Positions 24,490 through 33,100 of a stretch of 37,526 bases of DNA are shown here, in pieces. The notes beneath the pieces are model-generated. The model searched no databases, was not told where the DNA came from, and saw only the letters and a list, made by a program, of their open reading frames with translations. Positions within the stretch are counted from its first letter, which is position 1. Each line of letters starts with the position of its first letter. This DNA is from a bacterium (GTDB lineage Bacteria > UBP15 > UBA6099): positions 1-37,526 of the forward strand of contig JAKQPS010000075.1 of the NCBI GenBank assembly GCA_029564595.1, written 5' to 3'. The translations under genes were made by a program, and so were the position numbers.

Positions 24490-24530
24490 GCAATCTGCTC
24501 AAACGGAGATTGCGCCGTTTGAGTTTTTTT
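24490..24530 (+). terminator. Intrinsic terminator/antiterminator in the purA leader
   Basis: CTCAAACGG (24498-24506) and CCGTTTGAG (24515-24523) form a perfect 9-bp stem with an 8-nt loop, followed by seven T (24524-24530). That is a good intrinsic terminator lying after the purA promoter and before its ATG. A competing perfect 7-bp stem, GCAATCT (24490-24496) with AGATTGC (24507-24513), uses the terminator loop and encloses its 5' arm. Both cannot form together because the one-base link at 24514 cannot span a 7-bp stem. The arrangement suggests attenuation of purA; the inverted repeats could instead be a repressor operator. Confidence 0.6.
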
Positions 24531-24577
24531 GTTGTTACGGTCCGGCGCAACGCGGCGGCAGTCATCTGGAGGCAATC

Positions 24578-25861
24578 ATGCCCGCAATAGTTCTGGTCGG
24601 AGCCCAGTGGGGCGACGAAGGCAAAGGTAAAGTCACAGACATGCTCGCAGAGGGCGTGGACCTCGTCGTCCGCTACCAAGGCGGCAGCAACGCCGGCCAC
24701 ACCGTCGTCGTCGACAACGAGGAATACAAACTCCACCTCATCCCCTCCGGCATCTTATACGAAGACAAAATCTGCATCATCGGCGACGACGTCGTAATTG
24801 ACCCTGCCACCCTCATCAAAGAAATTGAAAACCTCAAAGCGCGCGGCGTCAGCCTCTCCAACCTCAGGATCAGCGGCAACGCCCACCTCGTCATGCCATA
24901 CCACAAAACGCTCGACCAGTACGAGGAAGGACTCAAAGGCAAACACAAGCTCGGCACCACCGGGCGCGGCATCGGCCCAGCCTACGTCGATAAAATGGCC
25001 CGCACCGGACTGCGCGTCAGCGACCTCTTCGACCGCGAGGAGTTCGAAGGCCGCCTCGGCCACTCCCTCAAATACAAAAACCTCATCCTCCGCGAAATCT
25101 TCAAGGACAAAGGATTCGAGGCCGACGCCATCTGCGACGAATACTTCGCGTACGGCCAAGCCATCAAACAATACGTCGGCGACACCTCCCTGATAATCCA
25201 CAACGCGCTCAGAGAAGAGAAAATCGTGCTGTTCGAAGGCGCGCAGGGAACCCTGCTCGACGTCACCCACGGCACATACCCGTACGTCACCTCGTCCCAC
25301 CCCGTGGCCGGCGGAGCCTGCGTCGGAGCCGGCATCGGCCCCACTAAAATCGACCGCGTGCTCGGCATCACCAAAGCCTACACCACCCGCGTCGGCGAAG
25401 GCCCCTTCCCCACCGAACTTCAGGACGAGATCGGCGCGCACATACAGAAAAAAGGCGGCGAATTCGGCACGACCACCGGACGCCCCCGCCGCTGCGGCTG
25501 GCTAGACGCCCTCCTGCTCCGCTACAGCGTCCGCATCAACGGCATGAGCGCCCTCGCCATGACCAAACTCGACGTCCTCGACGAACTCGACACCATCAAA
25601 ATCTGCGTCGGATACAAAGTCGGCAAAGAAACCATCACCGAATTCACCACCGACTTCAGAAAACTCCGCGAATGTACGCCCGTTTACGAGGAAATGCCCG
25701 GCTGGAAAGAAGACACCAGCGGAGTCAAAGACTACCGCGACCTGCCAAAAGGAGCAAAAGAATACATTAAAAACATCGAGCGGATCATCAAAGCCCCCAT
25801 CTCGATCATATCAGTCGGCCCGCGCCGCGCGCAGACCGTCATACTGCGGAAATTCGTGTGA
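24578..25861 (+). CDS. purA: Adenylosuccinate synthetase
   Basis: 427 residues, the normal length. ATG at 24578 with TGGAGG five nt upstream; an in-frame start at 24485 would lie in the promoter. Signature sequences: VLVGAQWGDEGKGKVTD (6-21; Asp13 and the P-loop), YQGGSNAGHTVV (His41), LGTTGRGIGPAYVDKMAR, LFEGAQGTLLDVTHGTYPYVTSSHP and TTGRPRRCGWLD. It catalyses GTP-dependent joining of IMP and aspartate, the first committed step to AMP. It stands alone between the khpB cluster and the tRNA operon. Confidence 0.97.
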   Translation: MPAIVLVGAQWGDEGKGKVTDMLAEGVDLVVRYQGGSNAGHTVVVDNEEYKLHLIPSGILYEDKICIIGDDVVIDPATLIKEIENLKARGVSLSNLRISGNAHLVMPYHKTLDQYEEGLKGKHKLGTTGRGIGPAYVDKMARTGLRVSDLFDREEFEGRLGHSLKYKNLILREIFKDKGFEADAICDEYFAYGQAIKQYVGDTSLIIHNALREEKIVLFEGAQGTLLDVTHGTYPYVTSSHPVAGGACVGAGIGPTKIDRVLGITKAYTTRVGEGPFPTELQDEIGAHIQKKGGEFGTTTGRPRRCGWLDALLLRYSVRINGMSALAMTKLDVLDELDTIKICVGYKVGKETITEFTTDFRKLRECTPVYEEMPGWKEDTSGVKDYRDLPKGAKEYIKNIERIIKAPISIISVGPRRAQTVILRKFV

Positions 25862-25921
25862 GGCGCGCCGGAAAACAACCGGAAACGACAAAAAAAACCG
25901 CCATATTTGCCGCCCCGCATA

Positions 25922-25950
25922 TTGACAGCGGCAAAGCGGGACGCTAAAAT
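25922..25950 (+). promoter_or_regulatory. Promoter of the tRNA-rpsU operon
   Basis: TTGACA (25922-25927), a 17-nt spacer and TAAAAT (25945-25950), close to the sigma70 consensus. It is about 80 nt upstream of tRNA-Lys; the leader contains small CCGGA/TCCGG and GGCC/GGCC inverted repeats. Confidence 0.7.
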
Positions 25951-26035
25951 TTAGAGTTTGTGAACTTTGAAAAGGGCTTACCCAACCCGGAGAAACAATC
26001 CGGAAGGCCGGATAAGGCCTGTAAGGGACGCGTAC

Positions 26036-26108
26036 GGGCCGTTAACTCAGGTGGTAGAGTACCGGACTTTTAATCCGGGTGTCCCGGGTTCGAACCCCGG
26101 ACGGCTCA
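26036..26108 (+). tRNA. tRNA-Lys (UUU)
   Basis: 73 nt including the discriminator A. Acceptor GGGCCGT pairs with ACGGCTC (one G-U). Anticodon loop CTTTTAA in a CCGGA/TCCGG stem gives anticodon TTT. T-arm has GGGTTCGAACCCC. CCA is not encoded. Confidence 0.96.
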
Positions 26109-26116
26109 TCAAAGCC

Positions 26117-26188
26117 GCCCTCATCGTCTAGTGGTTAGGACACCGCTCTTTCAAGGCGGCGGCAGGGGTTCGAGTCCCCTTGGGGGCA
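26117..26188 (+). tRNA. tRNA-Glu (UUC)
   Basis: 72 nt including the discriminator A. Acceptor GCCCTCA pairs with TGGGGGC (one U-G). Anticodon loop CTTTCAA gives TTC. T-arm AGGGGTTCGAGTCCCCT. CCA not encoded. Confidence 0.95.
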
Positions 26189-26197
26189 ACAAAACAA

Positions 26198-26269
26198 GGG
26201 CGGGTAGCTCAGCGGGAGAGCGCTTGCTTCACACGCAAGAGGCCGTGGGTTCGAAACCCACTCCGCCCA
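26198..26269 (+). tRNA. tRNA-Val (CAC)
   Basis: 72 nt including the discriminator A. Acceptor GGGCGGG pairs with TCCGCCC. Anticodon stem CTTGC/GCAAG holds the loop TTCACAC, anticodon CAC. T-arm GTGGGTTCGAAACCCAC. Confidence 0.95.
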
Positions 26270-26285
26270 AGCAAGCCCGATGCAA

Positions 26286-26358
26286 GGAGCCGTGGTGTAG
26301 CGGTTAACATGCCGGCCTGTCAAGCCGGAGATCGCGAGTTCAATCCTCGTCGGCTCCG
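26286..26358 (+). tRNA. tRNA-Asp (GUC)
   Basis: 73 nt including the discriminator G, as usual for Asp. Acceptor GGAGCCG pairs perfectly with CGGCTCC. Anticodon loop CTGTCAA in a CCGGC/GCCGG stem gives GTC. Confidence 0.95.
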
Positions 26359-26396
26359 TAGTTGAAAAACTGAAATCTAGAGAGGGTGTGTAAAAG

Positions 26397-26582
26397 TTGC
26401 CGGGAGTAAAAGTTCATGAAGGCGAATCGATAGAAAGCGCTCTCAGACGCTTCAGAAGCGTTTGCCGCGACGCCAGAATTCAGGAAGACTACAAACGCTC
26501 GCAGGTTTACGAAAAACCAAGCGACAAGCGCCGCCGCAAAATCAAAGAACGCGTGCGCAAAAGCAGAAAAAAGAAATTCTGA
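26397..26582 (+). CDS. rpsU: 30S ribosomal protein S21
   Basis: 61 residues: MPGVKVHEGESIESALRRFRSVCRDARI at the N-terminus, the S21 hallmark, then a strongly basic helix ending RRRKIKERVRKSRKKKF. The start is a TTG at 26397, fixed by the conserved MPGVKV; the AGAGGGTG purine run upstream is a little distant. It lies between tRNA-Asp and tRNA-Phe and is presumably part of the same transcript, so tRNA processing would release its mRNA. Confidence 0.94.
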   Translation: MPGVKVHEGESIESALRRFRSVCRDARIQEDYKRSQVYEKPSDKRRRKIKERVRKSRKKKF

Positions 26583-26703
26583 CGCCCCGCCCCCGCAGGC
26601 ACTTGCCCGCTCCCCTGCCACACTCGGAGACCCTCAACGGCCTCCCCGCAGGAGAACACGCAGCCGCAGCCAGCGTCAGGCGCAACGTCAACACAAAGCA
26701 GGA

Positions 26704-26776
26704 GCCGAGATAGCTCAGTCGGTAGAGCGAGGGACTGAAAATCCCTGCGTCGGCGGTTCAAATCCGTCTCTCGGCA
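26704..26776 (+). tRNA. tRNA-Phe (GAA)
   Basis: 73 nt including the discriminator A. Acceptor GCCGAGA pairs perfectly with TCTCGGC. Anticodon loop CTGAAAA in an AGGGA/TCCCT stem gives GAA. It follows rpsU after 121 nt of C-rich spacer. Confidence 0.96.
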
Positions 26777-26950
26777 AAACCCCGGTCCGCGCGACACGCA
26801 AACCGGGCACAACCGAACACACAATGCGACGGCCGGCCGCTTCCCCCGCCCCAACCACCTACCCCCCACCGGCCCGAACACACCGAAGCGCCACCGGACA
26901 CCACGCCGCGCAACACACCCACAAGCGCGCATCCGGGAACAAAACAAAAC

Positions 26951-27023
26951 GGGGCTATAGCGCAGTTGGGAGCGCGTCTGACTGGCAGTCAGAAGGTCAT
27001 GGGTTCGAATCCCATTAGCTCCA
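26951..27023 (+). tRNA. tRNA-Ala (GGC)
   Basis: 73 nt including the discriminator A. Acceptor GGGGCTA pairs with TAGCTCC, with the G3-U70 pair that identifies alanine tRNA. Anticodon loop CTGGCAG in TCTGA/TCAGA gives GGC. The 174-nt spacer before it is rich in C and A and holds no gene. Confidence 0.96.
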
Positions 27024-27032
27024 TCGACAAAT

Positions 27033-27061
27033 AACCGTCTAACAAGGCGGTTTTTTGTTTT
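27033..27061 (+). terminator. Terminator of the tRNA operon
   Basis: AACCGTC (27033-27039) pairs with GGCGGTT (27046-27052), one T-G pair, followed by TTTTTTGTTTT. It marks the end of the G+C-rich core sequence. Confidence 0.8.
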
Positions 27062-27100
27062 ATAGGTTTTATGTCATACCGCAAATATAGCCATTAACAC

Positions 27101-27122
27101 CGTAACACAGACGTAACACAGA
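27101..27122. repeat. Perfect 11-nt tandem duplication at the island edge
   Basis: CGTAACACAGA occurs twice without a gap (27101-27111, 27112-27122), just where the sequence turns A+T-rich after the tRNA-Ala terminator. It could be a recombination scar or a binding site. Confidence 0.5.
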
Positions 27123-27176
27123 AAACATAACAGGCTTTTTGCCAGCTTATATATGAAGTCGTAAGGAGAGAAAATC

Positions 27177-27269
27177 ATGGAAACTTTGGATGATGTAAGA
27201 GATTATGAAGATGCGCAAGCTATCCTCCTGTTGTTTTGTCTCCTAACCTTACAATCAGGAAGACCTTGA
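27177..27269 (+). CDS. Possible 30-residue small protein
   Basis: ATG at 27177 with a near-perfect AAGGAGAG ribosome site; a TAA overlaps that site in frame, so it cannot start earlier. The peptide METLDDVRDYEDAQ, then AILLLFCLLTLQSGRP, has an acidic start and a hydrophobic end. The acidic part recalls C-terminal stretches of small antitoxins, but this is only an impression. It could be a truncated gene at the island edge or a real micropeptide. Confidence 0.3.
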   Translation: METLDDVRDYEDAQAILLLFCLLTLQSGRP

Positions 27270-27347
27270 CCTTATTTTCTATTTACGCACTTTTCGGAAT
27301 TTTATCCGTTTTAATTTAGTAAGAAACTCATAATTCCGTGATAGCTA

Positions 27348-30191
27348 TCATTGGTATTGGGTTGTTTTGTTGCGGTCCCGCATTTCTATATTCATCCCGT
27401 ATGGCAAATTACTAACATAGTCTCCACCCCCGGCTTCGTATGATGGACGGCGGAAATAGCTGGCTGGGATATCAGCAAGCTTATCAAAGGGACAAATTGC
27501 TACCTTCAAATTTATATAATGAATTGATTCCGGGCACAGATTTCGAATAAATTCGAAATCTGCGTCTTGATCATTTTTGTACAAAACAAGAATACATTCT
27601 TGTCCTTTGGAGCATATCCGCAAAGCATCGGATGGAGAGTGAGCAAGCCTTGCCGGCGCGCGTAAATCTAAGTCAATGGCGTCAAATACTAAAAATGTGT
27701 TTGTAATAAAAAGAGCGCTTTTAGGATATAAGCCTGCTACCGACACCGTGGCTCTAAGCAAGTTGTCGACATATCCTTTGTCCCTAATCTCAGACATATG
27801 AGAGAATGGGACAAGGGCAATAAATATAAACATAGAGACTCTGAATGTATTCTTTGCAATATTACCGAAAAAACACTTTTCTATGAAATATATGCCGAGC
27901 GCGGTCAAAACTATAAGTGGCGCGGCAAAGTCCATCGTGTGCCGCACCGATTCGGACGATCTCAGATATTGGCCCGACCCAGCCTGAAGATGACAAATAA
28001 AATAGATAACTATCCATAATACGAAAAACACAACTGTCTTTCTGGAAATGACCGAGTGTCTTTTTAACAGCAACAAAATAATCGACACGCTGCAAATGAC
28101 GCTGAAAGCAATTGGAAGATATTTATTTGACACAAAAAAACGAAGATTATCGACAAAATGATTTCCGATGGCAATTGTCTCGATATTCCTGTTGTAATCG
28201 CCGATTGTAGCGCTGATATAAATAAGGATTAGACAGGATACAAAACTGAACATGAAGATAAAGGCCGGAACAATATCGGATCGGGTTCTTACAACAGAGG
28301 CGACTATTTTTGAAAATATATTATGCGTACTATTGTCGTGTTCAGCAACGATGTGTCTGCTGTTATAACTCATATAACAATACAGAATAAATATCGCGAA
28401 CGCTATGTTGTGAATGCGGATAAAAACAAAGAAAGAAAGTGAAATAAAAAACAAAAACGATGAAATAAAACTGCGATTTGTTCTGCACTGCGCAAGCGCA
28501 TAAACGCAAACAAGCATAAATATAAGATTAGGATTTTCTGCGGCGTGACTTCCTGAAAAACGAAGGCAAACAGGGTAGTTAGCTAAAAGAAAAGCGGCAA
28601 CCAAAGCGGCGCCATTATTTTTAATAAAGGATTTAACGACAAGAAACATAATAGCGCATGATACAGTGGACAAGAAGACCGAGAAATAAAATCCGACTTG
28701 AGAATGAAGCCCGAAGAGCAGATATGCGGGGTAATATGCCATCATGGCCCCGGGAAATATATTGTATATGTGTGCGCCGTGTATTCCGGCAATCCACAAT
28801 TCGATAATCCTCAACCTGTCATATTCGTCGCCTAAAACCAGATGCGCATGAGGCGAGACATAAATCCTTAACAAGCTGGCATATATGATAATTAATAATA
28901 GCAATAAAAAGGTTTTCATCCCGCTTGCTGATATTTCTCTCATGATTAGAGGAAGATGCAGAATAAAAGCAATAACACAAGATAATAAAAGAAACGAAAG
29001 AAGAAAGAATATTGATGCGCAGAAAGGGTATTCCTCCGTTCGAGCGTATTTATCGTCTGAAATATCAGATTGCCTGATTCTCTTATCCGACAAGCCTGAA
29101 TCCCAATGCGAAGGCTTGGAATGAAAGCCTAAAAAAGGAACCATTGCGGCGGCGGCTCTCCTATGAGCTTCCTCATTAAACCGCCAATTAATGGAGTTAA
29201 CTCTGAACTCTCGAGGATTGCGATTAAATAAAACGGGGGCAATATCTAGGCTTGGGATTCCATTGGCGGCGAGAAACGCCGACATCTTTTCATGAATATC
29301 ATCATATTCATAATGGTCGCGCTGCCCTTCCAATAATGGAATATATACAAAGGAAAAGTCCACGCCCGCAACCGATGCCTCGTCTCGCATTGTTTTGATT
29401 GCGGAAAATAAATACTCCATTCCATCTTTGTTTGCTTTGGAATTTATTTTCTTAATCCACCGCTTTGAATCGTTGCGATCTTGAAATAATGTCCACGCGC
29501 CTTTTAACAGTTGAGCTTCTGGATACCCGTTTTTTATCATGAAACGATTCGGCTGATCCCAATGCACACTGTTTTCAAAGGCAAGCGGCGGTTCGAGTGA
29601 AAAGAACGGGGTGTCTGCAGGAGACCAGACATACACAATCGATCTTGGGTTCATTCTCACAAGTTCTAAATATTTTTCAAAAATAAGTGAAAAAGTGTTT
29701 GTTTCAAGAGTAAAATCTATTGTCTTAACTGGTTCACCGTTGCTCTCAACTGCTATCTTTTTAATGACTTCTTGAAATTGAAAACTCTTGGGAACGCCTT
29801 TTCCAGAAGCGACGGAACCGCCCAAAAATATCACGCTGTCATTGATTTGTTCGCTGGTATATGTGACGCTGCTTCTTTCCGACCAGCATTGCACGAAATT
29901 CATGGTATCCATGCCAGCGCCGTTGAGCGGGACAATATCTGTAAACGTGTTTAATGCTTCTAAATATGAGAAATCGGCGAAAGGGGTGTTCCAATTTTCG
30001 TAACATACAACATGGAAGTCATTCTGCGCTTTATCTTTTGCCGCCATTTCGAGAGTTTGGCCAGTTGATTGCAAACCAGAGAGGATGCCTTTAACAGAAA
30101 AATGAAGAAGGGCGATTGAAACAGCCAAGGCAAGGACTAGTTCGATAACACACAAAATACGCCGCGGTTGATTTGAAGAGGCATTTGTCAC
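27348..30191 (-). CDS. SGNH-like domain fused to a GT-C (ArnT/PMT-like) membrane protein
   Basis: 947 residues; GTG start at 30191 with AAGGAT upstream, inside the end of the preceding gene. One transmembrane helix (about 12-31) is followed by a ~360-residue soluble domain expected outside the membrane: HVVCYENW (60-67), DSVIFLGGSVASGKG (118-131; Ser126 as the block-I-type serine), SIVYVWSPADTP and NEEAHRRAAAAM. The canonical D-x-x-H dyad of SGNH hydrolases is not seen (NSINWRFNEEAH). From about 390 on there are 10 or more hydrophobic helices. The first outer loop has LVLGDEYDRLRIIELW, like the acidic DE site of GT-C glycosyltransferases that use polyprenyl-phosphate sugars, then YYPAYLLFG. 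The first half is paralogous to the upstream gene. Likely modifies a surface glycan or lipid; inference. Confidence 0.75.
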   Translation of the reverse strand: MTNASSNQPRRILCVIELVLALAVSIALLHFSVKGILSGLQSTGQTLEMAAKDKAQNDFHVVCYENWNTPFADFSYLEALNTFTDIVPLNGAGMDTMNFVQCWSERSSVTYTSEQINDSVIFLGGSVASGKGVPKSFQFQEVIKKIAVESNGEPVKTIDFTLETNTFSLIFEKYLELVRMNPRSIVYVWSPADTPFFSLEPPLAFENSVHWDQPNRFMIKNGYPEAQLLKGAWTLFQDRNDSKRWIKKINSKANKDGMEYLFSAIKTMRDEASVAGVDFSFVYIPLLEGQRDHYEYDDIHEKMSAFLAANGIPSLDIAPVLFNRNPREFRVNSINWRFNEEAHRRAAAAMVPFLGFHSKPSHWDSGLSDKRIRQSDISDDKYARTEEYPFCASIFFLLSFLLLSCVIAFILHLPLIMREISASGMKTFLLLLLIIIYASLLRIYVSPHAHLVLGDEYDRLRIIELWIAGIHGAHIYNIFPGAMMAYYPAYLLFGLHSQVGFYFSVFLSTVSCAIMFLVVKSFIKNNGAALVAAFLLANYPVCLRFSGSHAAENPNLIFMLVCVYALAQCRTNRSFISSFLFFISLSFFVFIRIHNIAFAIFILYCYMSYNSRHIVAEHDNSTHNIFSKIVASVVRTRSDIVPAFIFMFSFVSCLILIYISATIGDYNRNIETIAIGNHFVDNLRFFVSNKYLPIAFSVICSVSIILLLLKRHSVISRKTVVFFVLWIVIYFICHLQAGSGQYLRSSESVRHTMDFAAPLIVLTALGIYFIEKCFFGNIAKNTFRVSMFIFIALVPFSHMSEIRDKGYVDNLLRATVSVAGLYPKSALFITNTFLVFDAIDLDLRAPARLAHSPSDALRICSKGQECILVLYKNDQDADFEFIRNLCPESIHYINLKVAICPFDKLADIPASYFRRPSYEAGGGDYVSNLPYGMNIEMRDRNKTTQYQ

Positions 30192-30197
30192 AATTAT

Positions 30198-33100
30198 TTA
30201 TCCTTTGTCGTATTCATTTGATTGAAAATCCGTAGGCGATGAGATTTCCATCGTATTGCTGCCTGACGAATCGCAAAACTTGATAGGCCGTTTAATCCGA
30301 GTTTTTAATGAATAGAAATAAAGCAGAGCGACAATCAGATATACAACCAAGCATATTATGCTTATTGCGACTCCGATTGCCAGTCCGTCAGGTCTAAACA
30401 CGAACAAGATTTCGTGAGTTCCCGCCTCGACCTGAACCGCCTTGAAAGAGTGATTAACTCTAAGAACAGGCAATATCCGTCCATTCTGATAAGCTTTCCA
30501 TCCACGGATGAAATTGTCGGTGTAGATTAGCAGCGCAGGACCATCCGCGCTTACCTTTGCCCATGCTTTGTTGTATCCAACCGAATAATCAAGAACTCTC
30601 GCTTCGCTGTAATCAATACGCTTTTTATCGGATATCATGCCGTGTGCGGGAGACAGAATGGCTGTTGACAATGGATCGAAATCCCGTCGCGCCATGATTT
30701 TCAGCGTGTCATCATCTGAATTCAGAACCAAAGCCTGTTTTGCAAAGAACATACGTGGAAGCGCAGCGGGGTTTTTATAGACGAATACCCCTCCGCTTTG
30801 TTCTTGAAGCTCGTAAGGCGCAGGCAACTGCCTGCTTGATAAAACATGCGTCGCTCCGAGCATGTTGAGAATCGGAGAAGCAAGGGATTTGTGTTTCCGA
30901 AGTTCCCGAATTCGTTCCCCGCCAAGTCCGACGTTGGCGACGCCCGGTTCAATCAGATTCACAACATCGTTATAATTTTTCGGCATCAAGCTGTCATATC
31001 CTTGAATATCCGGCACAGGCGCGAGAAGCGCCAAATTGGGCGGCAATATGCTGGAATATGTTTCAACATTGGCTTCAGGGTCGAACCTTACTATCCTTGA
31101 TTCCTCAGACTTCAGATTTTCAAGATAAGAAATCAAGGCTGGCTTGCTCTCAGTATCGACGCGTATTTGGGTGGTATACCGCCCTGCGATAATCAACAAG
31201 TCCACAGAAAGCGCGGCTATCAGCAATAACGCGAAAATGTTAACACCTCGGATGGAATCTTTTCGGCTAAGTTTGAACATTCCGACAATCGCGAAAAAAA
31301 CGCCTGAGAAACACAACAAGCGCGACACTGGAATCAGTAAATAGCTGAGCGGAGCCGCCGCGTATAAAAAAGAGCCGGACATGAAACCTATCCCGCCCGC
31401 CGCCGCCATTAGACCAAAACGTCTTCGTTTTTTGCCATTCTCCGTTTCATCGTTAGCGTTTGGAAAAAATATGGCGTCGAACATAAAAGCGGCTGAAAAG
31501 CAACAGCAGATCACAAAAACACACAACAATTCCGTAAGCTGAAAGCTCTTTGCTCCGGGAACAAGAAGATAAATCGGATAATAAAAGATTTTTTGGCTTA
31601 AAAGAGCCGACACAATTGCGGTCCAGACAAAGAATCTTGGGTGTTGACGCTTTTTTATAAATAAGGCGCCCATCGCAAACAATAACGTGGCGATTCCGAA
31701 ATAAAGCGCGATATTGTATTTAGTGAAGAACGGAAAACTACTCATACTAAAATTGTTCTTTAACGCTATGTTGGGAAGCAACAATATTTTAAACACCCAT
31801 AAAGGCGTTGGGGGAATCTGATCATAAGGCACGGCCGCCCTTGTGCTCTGAGATAAATATTCGATGACGGACAGTATCTGAACGGAGCTTATCGCCATTC
31901 CCGCGACGGCCATGATAATAAAATGACCGACGCAAGCAGCAATTCCCCTGATCCGTTGTTCTGATTCAGATAAGTTAATAGCTCGATTAACTGAGAAGGC
32001 AAACGCCAGTATCAGGCAATATTGACCGATTTGAAGATTGCCGGCCATCAACATCAAGGCTATTGGCAACGAACACAACAAAGAAACAGACGCTCTTTTT
32101 TTCTCGACGACAATATCTGAACACCAGAGAACGAGCGGCCACCACGCCAGAGTCGCGAGACAGTTGATTTCATTGGTCGCTCTAATCATTCTTCCGCTGA
32201 ACATGAACGCCAAGGCTCCGAAAACAGCGCTTTCATTTTTTAGCCCGAACCGCTTTAAGAACAGAAAACCGCCGAACGCGGCAATAATTAGATGAATGAT
32301 TGTGTAATACCCGAACGCGTTTTCAACTGGCAGTGCTCGAAACAACAAGCTAAACGGATAAAAAAGCGCGGATTGATTGTTGCCTACTAAGTAAGAGCCG
32401 GAAAGCGTGTAAGGATCCCAGAAAGGCGCAGCGCCATTTCGTTCCGCTGCCGCGATATATTTGCGCCACGCATACATCTGGTCGATACTGTCGTTGTCGT
32501 ATGGATTTTGGATAGTGTCAAACTGCGGGCCTGCCTCCGGCGCCCAAGGGTGATATATATTCAATATGTCCAGTGGAAGCATGTGGTGTCCGAAAAACAG
32601 CGATTTCCATCCGAAAACAACCGCTAATAAAACAAAAAATAGCGCTACGACCGCGGCTGCTCTGATTTGCGGTTTTTTCTGCTCATCCGGGTTGTGCTCT
32701 TTTCCTCCGAACCGTAGCGCCGCGAAAAGAAAAACAGCCAAGCAAAGCGCCAGCGCAAAAACCACCGTATAACGAACCCATTGCGAAAAACCGTCGCTCA
32801 AAACCATGCTGGCGTCTTTTTTTTCGCTTTCCTTTTTTTTAACTTGCGGGGGCTGCTCAAGGTCGTAAGCGACAATCCTGAGATTCTCCATCATGGCTGC
32901 GGCGATTCTGCGGTGGGTTTCGCTGTTGGGACGTCTGTTGTAATCGTGAAGCCGCATTTCTTCTGCGGGCCGCGACAAAATTCGCTCGGAGAGGTCTTCC
33001 GTTTCTATCCCCTCTGCCTTCAATAACCGCTTCACATCGTCGTGGATGCCTTGAAACACATAGTCGCCTCGGCCTCCGACAAGTAGCGGAAACAAAAAGG

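Noticed and set aside
26135-26323. 62-codon minus-strand frame
   Set aside because: Antisense to the Glu, Val and Asp tRNAs; typical spurious tRNA-derived protein.
26507-26947. 146-codon minus-strand frame
   Set aside because: Runs antisense across rpsU and tRNA-Phe; its recognisable peptide is the usual artefact of translating a tRNA backwards.
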